From the NCBI GenBank assembly GCA_944325815.1, contig CALVBV010000011.1, positions 1-35,108 on the forward strand: DNA of 35,108 bases, written 5' to 3'. The stretch is from Candidatus Gastranaerophilales bacterium (GTDB taxonomy: Bacteria; Cyanobacteriota; Vampirovibrionia; Gastranaerophilales; Gastranaerophilaceae). Of the stretch, positions 15,681-23,684 are shown one piece after another. Position 1 is the stretch's first letter; each line of letters begins with the position of its first letter. Under the pieces are notes generated by a model that was not told the DNA's origin, did no database searches, and worked only from the letters and a program-made list of their open reading frames with translations. A program made the position numbers and the translations under genes.

Positions 15681-17162
15681 TTAATTCTTCTTTCTGTATC
15701 TTATTCTGTGAACATCCTCCTCATCACATCCGAGCGCTTTGTTAAGATGTTCTATTAATTCGCTTGAATGATAATGAACTGCATGTTCCGATTTATGATG
15801 AATGTCTGCAATATGATAATGCATTGACATTTCTACCTGAATTAAAGACATATTATAATCATAGAGTGCATTTATATATTTATTAACAGCAAAAATATAA
15901 TCTTCACGTGCTTTTTGAAGAGCAACATAATCTAAATTTCCTGATACATACTTCTCCCGAACTAAATTAAGGGTTGAAAGCGCCTGTTCCGCCCCCATTT
16001 GTGCAACAGGAATCTGACTCTGTGATTTTTCCAAATTATTGAATGCACGTTTCACCTCATAGTATAAATCTTTTTTAAAAAGATTTATCTCATTTTCAGC
16101 AATATTAACCTGCGCGTCTGCACCTTTTATACTATGTCTTAATTCCATTAAATTTACAGAGGAATTTAAATTCACTCCGACCTGAAAACTGTTGTTTGTT
16201 GAATATGTATTAGTATTATTAAATCCATATCCGGCATTCGCCGTTAAATCAGGAAAATACATTCTTTTAATATACAAAAGAGACTGAATCATAGCGTTTC
16301 TTGTTGCCTCAAGAATTGTTAAATCCGGACTGTTATTATAAGCAATTTCAACAGCATCTTTAAGCTGAAAATTAAAAACTACAGGAGTAAATTTTGGGAC
16401 ATGATAAGGCATAGAGTATGCAAAATCGTTATCAAATCCGAAGGTTTGCGTATTATTGATATTAAATTGAGGCTGACTATCCAGATACATTGAGTTATCC
16501 AAATCAATTTTTGCATTTTTACAATTATTTTCGGCCTCAATAAGCATAATTTTTGATTCACTTAAATTAAGTTCCGCAGTTTTTATATCCGGCTCTTTTT
16601 TATTTTTTGCAAGTTTAAAAAAATCTTCGTTAATTTTAACATTATTCTGAGCAGTCTGTACCAGCGCCTTTGCACGCAGGAGATTATAATATTTTTCTTT
16701 TACTTCAAATAAAGTATGACAAAGACTGTCCATAAATTCGTATTCCGCACCGAGCTGATAAAATTCTTCCATTTTAATATATGCCGTTGTTTTGCCGAAA
16801 TTCCAGACAAGTTTGTTAATCGTTACACCAACGGAAGGAAGTTCTCTGTAATGAGCATTGTAGTAGGTGCCGTTGGAATTATTTTCATTATAAAACCCGA
16901 GCCCCGCGCCGATTACCGGAAAATACTGAGCCTTTGCAATTCCTACATTGCTTTTTGCAACATCAAGATTATACTTCATCCTTTTTATTACAGGGCTATT
17001 TTTAAATGCTACAGCAACGCAATCCATAACATTAACAGTAATGCCGTCTTTAATTTCAACAGGCTTAAACAGCTCATCGTGGACATCTTCTATTGCAAAA
17101 CAGGGCTTTATTAAAAAAATAAAACTTACTAATAAAAAACAGCTAAACTTCTTAAAAGACAT
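15681..17162 (-). CDS. TolC-family outer membrane efflux protein with histidine-rich tail
   Basis: 493 residues. Signal peptide to about residue 23 (KPCFA-IED). Two outer membrane efflux repeats follow: the first around VAVAFKNSPVIKRMKYNLDVAKSNV, the second around AVEIAYNNSPDLTILEATRNAM, each followed by long alpha-helical arms. Proteins of this type form trimeric channels spanning outer membrane and periplasm. The last ~50 residues are unusual: repeated histidines (HYH, DIHH, HAVHYHSS) that could bind metal. No inner membrane pump or adaptor gene is adjacent. It indicates a diderm envelope. Confidence 0.85.
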   Translation of the reverse strand: MSFKKFSCFLLVSFIFLIKPCFAIEDVHDELFKPVEIKDGITVNVMDCVAVAFKNSPVIKRMKYNLDVAKSNVGIAKAQYFPVIGAGLGFYNENNSNGTYYNAHYRELPSVGVTINKLVWNFGKTTAYIKMEEFYQLGAEYEFMDSLCHTLFEVKEKYYNLLRAKALVQTAQNNVKINEDFFKLAKNKKEPDIKTAELNLSESKIMLIEAENNCKNAKIDLDNSMYLDSQPQFNINNTQTFGFDNDFAYSMPYHVPKFTPVVFNFQLKDAVEIAYNNSPDLTILEATRNAMIQSLLYIKRMYFPDLTANAGYGFNNTNTYSTNNSFQVGVNLNSSVNLMELRHSIKGADAQVNIAENEINLFKKDLYYEVKRAFNNLEKSQSQIPVAQMGAEQALSTLNLVREKYVSGNLDYVALQKAREDYIFAVNKYINALYDYNMSLIQVEMSMHYHIADIHHKSEHAVHYHSSELIEHLNKALGCDEEDVHRIRYRKKN

Positions 17163-17391
17163 ATAATATTTAAACCACTATAATATTAAGATGTCAATTG
17201 CACTTTATATCTTCATCAGAAGTTTATACAGCGGGTAAATACAAATTCCCTATTCTATCCAGTAACAGTTCTCCGAAATTTACCTGATTTTTTTATCCTC
17301 TTCTCCCTTGTTTCGTTTTATTAAAATTTCTGCTAAAACTATTATTATTTTTTACCTAATATGATAAAATTGAATTAAGAAAGGAGTTAGT

Positions 17392-17814
17392 ATGAAAAAA
17401 TATGTTACATTAGTATTAATGGGTTTATTAGCATTGATTTGCAGCGGATGCACAAAACAAGTTGTATTTTTAGACAGAAGCTTGACGCAAACAAAATCAG
17501 ATTTTGATAAATTTATTAAAACAACCGGATATGAATATAAATTAAAAGATGATGTTAACAATATTTATAATGTACACATGTATCAATATAATTTACAATA
17601 TCTTTTACAATCAAAACCTATGATTAGTCAGGACTATGGATTTACTTGCAAATTTAAAGCTCTTGGAAATGATACTTTAATGGACTGTAAAACTTATCCT
17701 GAACATATAGGAATAGGACAAATCCGCAGACATTTGAAGGAACAAAAATGGGACGATGTAAAATATGTTTCATATAAGAAATACAAGAAAATGAAGGCTA
17801 ATGGAGAATTGTAA
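17392..17814 (+). CDS. Small lipoprotein of unknown function
   Basis: 140 residues. Lipoprotein signal MKKYVTLVLMGLLALICSGC with the lipidated cysteine at 20. The mature part is lysine- and tyrosine-rich with two further cysteines (CKF and DCK) that may form a disulfide. It ends in a basic helix (KKYKKMKANGEL). Strong AAAGGAG before the ATG. It is alone between two intergenic regions; a TAAAAT near 17364 may be its -10. No family recognised. Confidence 0.75.
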   Translation: MKKYVTLVLMGLLALICSGCTKQVVFLDRSLTQTKSDFDKFIKTTGYEYKLKDDVNNIYNVHMYQYNLQYLLQSKPMISQDYGFTCKFKALGNDTLMDCKTYPEHIGIGQIRRHLKEQKWDDVKYVSYKKYKKMKANGEL

Positions 17815-18025
17815 TCGAATCCAGTATAAAGACTCTTCTATTTAAAAATTAAATGTACTTAAAGACGGGATTAATGCTTTTGTTATCCATTTATAACCTC
17901 ATCAATTGAGTTGTAGCTTTTTTGCGTGAATAAATTTTCTAAATCCCTCTCTAAATTAAGAGCGATTAAAATTTTTATAAACTATTCTAGCCGGAAACGC
18001 AGATTAGAACTTGAAAAGACACTAA

Positions 18026-18048
18026 AAAAGAGCCTTTTCGGCTCTTTT
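18026..18048 (-). terminator. Terminator of tRNA-Ile
   Basis: AAAAGAGCC (18026-18034) pairs with GGCTCTTTT (18040-18048) around a 5-base loop. On the minus strand it ends in a run of T and lies about 10 bases past the tRNA 3' end. Confidence 0.85.
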
Positions 18049-18057
18049 CGTAAAATA

Positions 18058-18131
<74 letters not shown>

Positions 18132-18272
18132 GTATTTCTTTTTCAATTCCGGTTAGTTTTTATAGTTCCTGCCGGCACTGCTAAATTTTACAGTCCCTGC
18201 CTCAGGTCTATTTTCCCCTCCGGCAATTTATAATCTAGCATAGACATTTTTTAAAATCAAGAGCTTTTTTAT

Positions 18273-18301
18273 TTGAGAAAATCTTTTGTTTAGAGTAAAC
18301 T
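18273..18301 (+). promoter_or_regulatory. Promoter of the GT2-like gene
   Basis: TTGAGA (18273-18278), 17-base spacer, TAAACT (18296-18301). The predicted start near 18308 lies downstream of the TTG at 18286, which rules out that upstream start codon. Confidence 0.65.
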
Positions 18302-18318
18302 TTTCTTGGAGATATTCT

Positions 18319-19830
18319 ATGATTACATTACTTTACATTTATATCACAATTTTTACGCTATACTATATTATTCTGGCTTTTGTCAGCATTAAGCCTGTCA
18401 AAAAAGTACGGGATAAATATACTTCTAAAGATGCAAACCTCTGTGTTGCAGTCTATGCAACAGGAGAAGTTAAAACGCTTGAAAATCTTATTAACCAACT
18501 GAAAAATCAAACTTATTCAAAGCAGAGATATACTATTTATGCCATTCTTGATAAGTGCGAAAACATTCCGGAAATGATGCTGCAAAGCGATTTGGACGTA
18601 AATGTTATTAATGTAAATAATCTTGAACCAATAGGAAAAAGTCAGGCATATTCTATTCTTGCTGAAAAATTATCAGAGGCTCAAAATCTCAATGCTTATG
18701 TTTTTCTTGATGCTAAGAATTATGTTGACTCTGACTTTTTAGCTAATGTTAATTATTATTTAACTAAATATGACGTTTTTATGCCTATGATTAATTATAT
18801 AGGCGAATATAAAGAAATGAAATTCTGGGATTGCGTTAAGGCTACATATTCCAGATACTGTTCAAAATTTCTTTGGAGTACACGCACCCGCCTCGGATTA
18901 ACTAATCTGATTAATACAGACTCTTTTGTTATAAAAAAAGATATCCTTAATAAAATCGGCTCTTTTGATTTTCAGGATAAGACAGCGGAAGTTAAGTATA
19001 CGATTAAGCTTGCAAGAGAAAAACTACAGGCTGCATTTATTGATGATGTAAAGGTTTATACGGATATTGCAAATTACGATTCAAGAATTCCTTCGCTATC
19101 TAAAAGGTTTGAACTGTTCAAAGATAATTTTGTTCATCCGGGAAGTTTTATGAATCAGGAATATGTATTTTCGCTAATTCAGCCCAATTGGCTGGTATGT
19201 GTTCTGGGATATGCCATATTGTTGAGGCATGCATATATATTCCCATTTTGGGTAGGATATTCTACGCTTCTCATAACATCAATAATACTTGTTCTTGCTT
19301 TCTGTATGAGTTTGTTTAATGCAAGAATCTATGCAAAAGAATATATTTATCTCTTTTCATATCCTATATATTCTATAGCTCATATTATAAGGAACTTCCC
19401 TTTAATACGAGGAGTTTTGAATTTTATTTCTAAAAAGAATCGCAAGCATAATATAGAAAAAATGATAACCGACGTAATAGTGACTGACGGAAAACACGAC
19501 TATCAATGCAAGCTGGAATTGATATCAGATGACGGTCTTGCGAGGGTTAAATTTATCAACAGAAGAAAAACTTATACAACAAAGAATAATCATCTCAGGA
19601 TGGTTGATGCAATAAAAGAATTAACAGGTAAATTGAACGATTACGGTCTTTCTTTAAAAGTATGCCAGTGCTGTAAGTATTTTCAGCCTGTGGTTGACGG
19701 TTCTACCAATATGGTAAAAGGGTGCTGTAATTGCCGTTTTGAGGGAAGGGTTGCCGGTGATATAATTCCGACATTGGTTTGGAATACATGCCCGAGATTT
19801 GAAGAACAAAACGTTGTGAATTTGTTTTAA
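18319..19830 (+). CDS. Membrane glycosyltransferase-family-2-like protein with cysteine-rich C-terminus
   Basis: 503 residues from ATG 18319, chosen because it has TTGGAGA upstream and the promoter lies between it and the earlier TTG. N-terminal transmembrane helix (ITLLYIYITIFTLYYIILAF), then a GT2/GT-A-like domain (about 30-270) including NQLKNQTYSKQRYTIYAI and GKSQAYSILAEKL. The usual DxD appears as LDAKNYVDSDF, so metal binding may be altered. Two or three transmembrane helices follow (about 285-370), as in cell-surface polysaccharide synthases. The last ~130 residues form an unusual soluble domain with seven or eight cysteines (CQCCKYF, GCCNCRF, NTCPRF). It converges on the next gene with a 4-base overlap. 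Product unknown. Confidence 0.72.
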   Translation: MITLLYIYITIFTLYYIILAFVSIKPVKKVRDKYTSKDANLCVAVYATGEVKTLENLINQLKNQTYSKQRYTIYAILDKCENIPEMMLQSDLDVNVINVNNLEPIGKSQAYSILAEKLSEAQNLNAYVFLDAKNYVDSDFLANVNYYLTKYDVFMPMINYIGEYKEMKFWDCVKATYSRYCSKFLWSTRTRLGLTNLINTDSFVIKKDILNKIGSFDFQDKTAEVKYTIKLAREKLQAAFIDDVKVYTDIANYDSRIPSLSKRFELFKDNFVHPGSFMNQEYVFSLIQPNWLVCVLGYAILLRHAYIFPFWVGYSTLLITSIILVLAFCMSLFNARIYAKEYIYLFSYPIYSIAHIIRNFPLIRGVLNFISKKNRKHNIEKMITDVIVTDGKHDYQCKLELISDDGLARVKFINRRKTYTTKNNHLRMVDAIKELTGKLNDYGLSLKVCQCCKYFQPVVDGSTNMVKGCCNCRFEGRVAGDIIPTLVWNTCPRFEEQNVVNLF

Positions 19831-20642
19831 TATATGTACGCATCGTCAAGAAGTTTTATTCTGAATTGGCTTCCTGCCGGAATATTTACGTGCCCTCCTT
19901 TTGAGAAGAAAGCGCAAATTGGGGATGCAAGGGTGTTTAAGCCAAGACAAATAGTTCCGTATGCAAACGGAAATGGGGAAAGAAGCAGAGTTGCACCATC
20001 TCCGCCGAGGTTTACGGTGAGATTAAACATTCTTCCAAATAGGGTTCTGCCCCAATTACCCTTTTTCCACATAGTTTTAAGATAAGTTCGGTCGCCTTTT
20101 ATATTGTTGAGGAAAATCATCTTATCATCGGCCCTGGTGATATAAGCATTTAGCGGAATCGTTTTTCCTTTATAAAGCATGCTTCTTACTCTTATTACAA
20201 CAAGCCCGCCGTTACAAGTAATTTGCGGCTGATGTGATTCAAGAATTTCGCCCGTAAAAACAGTGTTAGCCGGGATTGAATATTTTCTTTTATGAATAGC
20301 TGATTTGTTTGTAAACTTAACGGTTGCCCCTTTTTGCATCCAGTCAGAAATCTTTGTAGAATTAACAACATTAAAAGATGTTCCGCTTCTGATTTTTACA
20401 GTTCCGGTATTGATAACAGGCGGAGGTGTATAAGCTTCTTTTACCACAGGTGTATCCTGCTCTTTCAAAATTTCAGGAAGCGCAGGCAGGCTCTCTGTGT
20501 TTTGTGTATTTGTATCTTTTATAAGTTTCTCAGAATTGTAATTTTTCCTGATTTCATCATCAACAGTCATGTCCAAGTCAAATGCTTGTGCAATACCAGA
20601 AAGAAAAATTAATGATATAAATATATAAAATAACCTCTTCAT
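19827..20642 (-). CDS. Secreted hypothetical protein
   Basis: 271 residues from ATG 20642, which gives a clean signal peptide (MKRLFYIFISLIFLSGIAQA); an in-frame GTG 15 bases upstream lacks a ribosome binding site. A polar proline-rich linker (about 50-80) is followed by a beta-rich domain (NTGTVKIRSGTSFNVV, NTVFTGEILESHQPQ, GGLVVIRVRSMLYKGKTIPLNAYI) and a C-terminal region ending GGHVNIPAGSQFRIKLLDDAYI. The phrases on 'tolerated gel-like' surface values (IPAN-VF-GEI, IPAGSQFRIKL) resemble periplasmic conjugation/TrbI-like or SH3-like barrels, but I make no family claim. Confidence 0.65.
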   Translation of the reverse strand: MKRLFYIFISLIFLSGIAQAFDLDMTVDDEIRKNYNSEKLIKDTNTQNTESLPALPEILKEQDTPVVKEAYTPPPVINTGTVKIRSGTSFNVVNSTKISDWMQKGATVKFTNKSAIHKRKYSIPANTVFTGEILESHQPQITCNGGLVVIRVRSMLYKGKTIPLNAYITRADDKMIFLNNIKGDRTYLKTMWKKGNWGRTLFGRMFNLTVNLGGDGATLLLSPFPFAYGTICLGLNTLASPICAFFSKGGHVNIPAGSQFRIKLLDDAYIY

Positions 20643-20778
20643 ATTCTTCTTAGTCACTTAATCACAAAGTCACTCAGTCACTTCCAAAGTAATTGTAACA
20701 AATTTTTAACGAACTAGCAAAAAATATTTTTCTTTGTTTTACTATAGATGTGTAGACAGTTAGTAAAGATTGGAAACT

Positions 20779-22170
20779 ATGATGAAGATTCATACAACGC
20801 AAAATCTAAACTCATTGGCCTTAAATAGGGATATTGTGTCAACCAACCAAACCGGTGAGATTAGATTAAATTATTCGGAGAAGATGCGCAAAATGCGCAA
20901 TTCTGTCCCTGATACATACGAGAGTGGTGTGTCATTTAAGGGAAAGAAGGAAATTGTCACAAAAGCTGTAGAAGCCGGTAAAAAAACATTTGCAGAAAAA
21001 GTCGCTAATAATCAGGGTATTAAGAAGTTTATTAATAGCGGCTTTTTTAATACCTTAACAGAGATAACGTCAAAACAAGAAGTTATGGTTCAATCGGGTT
21101 CGGCTCTTGCAATATGCTTAATCTTAAGACCGGGAACAATATTAGCTTTTCCGGGCAAAAAGAATAAAAAAGACAACACTTATGCGGCAGTGCATTCAAT
21201 TTCATCCGGTATCTGGGGATTTGTTGTACCTTTAACATTAATCAAACCAACCGTAAGCGGGTACAATAAAATATTAAAAGATATGCACAAATATATGAAT
21301 AAATATATTTCAGAAAACATGATAAAGCGCAGAAATCCTCATTTGGATATGACATCTATAAGAAATGCAGACGGCAGTATAAAAAATGTAAAAGAATGGC
21401 TTGACAGAGAAGGTCGGATTTTTGTTTCAGACTGCAAGAACGTAAGAAAAATTGCACAGCCTAAGCATATTTCAGAAGTATCAGAGGATACAATGAAAAA
21501 ATATTTTAAGGATTTGGATTCAGCCACCATTAAAGACGGTGCAAATAATCTAATGACCAAAAACGGTAAAAAAGCTCAGATGGAGTTAAAAGATATTTAT
21601 ATCGCTCTAAAGGATAAGGAATCCGGCAAGGTTAAATATTATCCGCTTGAACATGCAGAAGAAAGTATTTTGAAAGAAGCTTTTCCGGATTTGGATATAA
21701 ATTCAATCGGAGGAAAAGGCATTGACAGGCTTCATCCGGAAAAATGGCTTGCAAAAGACGGCAAAGCTTTTAAATTTGATAATAACTCAATCTTTATATC
21801 AGATATGGCCGAAACGGAAGATATGATTCCTCTTATCACAGGCAGAGTCCGCGAAGAAGTCAAAGGCAAAAAGACGGAAATTAAAGATATCTGTTATTTG
21901 AATAACTCAAAAGACGGGGTTCATGACTTAGGCACGGCAGTAGAAAGAGATATGGTAGAGGCAGATTGGGCAAACACATTGCAGGATAAAATCGGAGGCT
22001 GGCTTCCGGAAGTTATAACGGCTTACCCGAGAGCAGCCGCTACAATCGCTATTTTACCGTTCCTGCTTAAACATGTATTCCATATAGAAAAGACGAAGAA
22101 GCCAAAACCTCCTATAGAAAAGGAAATAAAAACAGATACGGAAAAAACTTCCGGAAAGGCGGTGGCATAA
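20779..22170 (+). CDS. Lineage-specific membrane protein with VSFKG motif; long paralog of the next gene
   Basis: 463 residues from ATG 20779 (GGA upstream); the longest frame uses a TTG at 20770 that coincides with this weak Shine-Dalgarno. N-terminus is polar and disordered, with VSFKG near residue 50. Then come hydrophobic segment one (SGSALAICLILRPGTILAFPG), segment two (SSGIWGFVVPLTLIKP), a ~240-residue polar insert with repeated GKK/KDG-type loops, and a final hydrophobic segment (ATIAILPFLLKHVF) with a lysine-rich tail. The hydrophobic parts align with the following gene, which lacks the insert. TAATG overlap with that gene indicates translational coupling. I recognise no named family. 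Confidence 0.7.
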   Translation: MMKIHTTQNLNSLALNRDIVSTNQTGEIRLNYSEKMRKMRNSVPDTYESGVSFKGKKEIVTKAVEAGKKTFAEKVANNQGIKKFINSGFFNTLTEITSKQEVMVQSGSALAICLILRPGTILAFPGKKNKKDNTYAAVHSISSGIWGFVVPLTLIKPTVSGYNKILKDMHKYMNKYISENMIKRRNPHLDMTSIRNADGSIKNVKEWLDREGRIFVSDCKNVRKIAQPKHISEVSEDTMKKYFKDLDSATIKDGANNLMTKNGKKAQMELKDIYIALKDKESGKVKYYPLEHAEESILKEAFPDLDINSIGGKGIDRLHPEKWLAKDGKAFKFDNNSIFISDMAETEDMIPLITGRVREEVKGKKTEIKDICYLNNSKDGVHDLGTAVERDMVEADWANTLQDKIGGWLPEVITAYPRAAATIAILPFLLKHVFHIEKTKKPKPPIEKEIKTDTEKTSGKAVA

Positions 22171-22865
22171 TGAATATTCAGGGAATAAATGCTTTAAACA
22201 CCTATACCGGCAATAAATCACAAAATCAAAATGTTAATTTTACAGGCTGGGGAGACAAAGTTACAGATTTTACAGCCAAAATATACGGAAAATATATCGC
22301 AAATTCCGACAGATTAAGAAATTTTGCAGAAAAAGCTTCTAAGAAAGCAAAAGTTGAAAATGTTTCAAACCACTTTCAGGTCGCAGGCTCTGCAATCACG
22401 AGTTCTGCTTATATGGTTTCAACAATGAAAAACAAGGATTTTGATAAAGATAACGCCAGAACTCTTGCTATTAACCAGGGCTTGGGATTTCTTGTTCCGA
22501 CTGCAGGCGCATATATAACAGACCATTATATTGCTGATATCAAAAAGCAAATAGAATATAAATATGACGCTATTCATGAACATAGAATTGCACAGCAGAA
22601 GTTAACCCAGGCAGAAAAGAAAGAAGCAATGGAAAAGCTCGGGAAAAAGTTAAAGTCTGTAAGAGCGTTAATGGGTATTCTGACATTTACATTAATCTAC
22701 AGATATGTAACGCCTGTTGCTATAACACCTGTCGCAAACAAAATCGGTAACTGGGTAAACGCAAAAGTTCATGCAAAAGAAGCTGCAAGAGAACAACAGG
22801 CAGAAATGCCAAAAGAAATTGAAATGAAGCCGATGGAAGATAAAAAACTCAATACCGCGGCATAA
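22170..22865 (+). CDS. Lineage-specific membrane protein with VNFTG motif; short paralog of the preceding gene
   Basis: 231 residues, start overlapping the previous stop (TAATG). N-terminus polar, with VNFTG near residue 23. Then GSAITSSAYMVSTMKNKDFDKDN and NQGLGFLVPTAGAYI, which align with GSALAICLILRPG...KKDN and SSGIWGFVVPLTLI of the longer protein. A helical basic stretch and a second hydrophobic segment (ALMGILTFTLIYRYVTPVAITPV) follow, with a charged tail. The shared layout without the central insert indicates duplication. Function unknown; the coupled pair may form a heteromer. Confidence 0.7.
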   Translation: MNIQGINALNTYTGNKSQNQNVNFTGWGDKVTDFTAKIYGKYIANSDRLRNFAEKASKKAKVENVSNHFQVAGSAITSSAYMVSTMKNKDFDKDNARTLAINQGLGFLVPTAGAYITDHYIADIKKQIEYKYDAIHEHRIAQQKLTQAEKKEAMEKLGKKLKSVRALMGILTFTLIYRYVTPVAITPVANKIGNWVNAKVHAKEAAREQQAEMPKEIEMKPMEDKKLNTAA

Positions 22866-22903
22866 AAAGAACAAATGCAAACCTAATGTGTACATACAAA
22901 AGA

Positions 22904-22940
22904 GACTGTTCCGGGATTTATTTTCGGGACAGTTTTTTTA
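22904..22940 (+). terminator. Rho-independent terminator after the paralog pair
   Basis: ACTGTTCCG (22904-22912) pairs with CGGGACAGT (22925-22933, one G-U), followed by a run of seven T. Confidence 0.87.
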
Positions 22941-22955
22941 TTGTAAAATTAAAAA

Positions 22956-23684
22956 ATGGAGATTTATTTAGAGCAGGTTGATTCAACGAACAAGTGGGCA
23001 AAAGAACATATAGAAAACATTTCTGACAGAACGCTTGTTTATACGTACTGCCAGACGGCCGGAAGAGGGAGGCTTGACAGAAAGTGGGTTTTTGCTGGCA
23101 AAGACAATATTTTTGCAACTATTGTGCTAAAACCTTCTGCGGTTATGAAACCGGTTTATTCTAACCTGACCCAGTATTTATCGACTGTTATTGCGGATGT
23201 AATGGAGGAATACGGCGTTCTTCCCGAAATCAAATGGCCGAATGATGTTCTTATAAACTCTAAAAAAATTGCAGGAATTTTAGCGGAAGGAGTTGTTGAA
23301 AAAGAGGAACTAAAAGGGCTGGTTTTGGGATTTGGCGTTAATTTGAATATAAAAAAAGAGATTCTTGAGAAGATTAATCAGCCTGCAACAGCTTTGAATC
23401 TTGAGCTTGGAAGAGATATTGATAAAGAAGAGTTTTTATCAAGGCTTTTGGATAAATTTTATTTGCGGTATGATAGATTTATTGAGGAAGGATTTTCGTT
23501 AATTAAGAATGATTATTTAAGGAGAGTTAGTTTCCTTAATCAGGAAATCAAGGTCAGGGTATTTGATAAAGAGATTTCCGGAACAGCAAAAGAGATTACG
23601 GATGAAGGCGCTCTTTTGTTGGCAGATAACCAAGGCAGTGAACAGATTCTTACAATAGGCGATATAATAGAGAGGAAAAAATAA
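22956..23684 (+). CDS. birA: Biotin-[acetyl-CoA-carboxylase] ligase, no HTH domain
   Basis: Attaches biotin to a lysine of biotin-dependent enzymes via biotinyl-AMP. 242 residues, catalytic domain plus small C-terminal SH3-like domain. Motifs: VDSTNKWAK (8-16), CQTAGRGRLDRKW (32-44) with the GRGR biotinyl-AMP loop, and IKWPNDVLINSKKIAGIL near residue 90. The N-terminal repressor helix-turn-helix of E. coli BirA is absent, so it is monofunctional. The stop overlaps the start of oadA (TAATG), which encodes a biotin carrier, its likely substrate. No Shine-Dalgarno; a TAAAAT ends 6 bases before the ATG. Confidence 0.94.
   Translation: MEIYLEQVDSTNKWAKEHIENISDRTLVYTYCQTAGRGRLDRKWVFAGKDNIFATIVLKPSAVMKPVYSNLTQYLSTVIADVMEEYGVLPEIKWPNDVLINSKKIAGILAEGVVEKEELKGLVLGFGVNLNIKKEILEKINQPATALNLELGRDIDKEEFLSRLLDKFYLRYDRFIEEGFSLIKNDYLRRVSFLNQEIKVRVFDKEISGTAKEITDEGALLLADNQGSEQILTIGDIIERKK

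Noticed and set aside
17815-18025. Possible small gene or RNA between the lipoprotein and the tRNA terminator
   Set aside because: No start with a binding site and no convincing hairpin plus T-run; I see only AT-rich intergenic sequence.
18286-18318. TTG start 33 bases upstream for the GT2-like protein
   Set aside because: It lies inside the promoter (between -35 18273 and -10 18296), upstream of the predicted transcription start.
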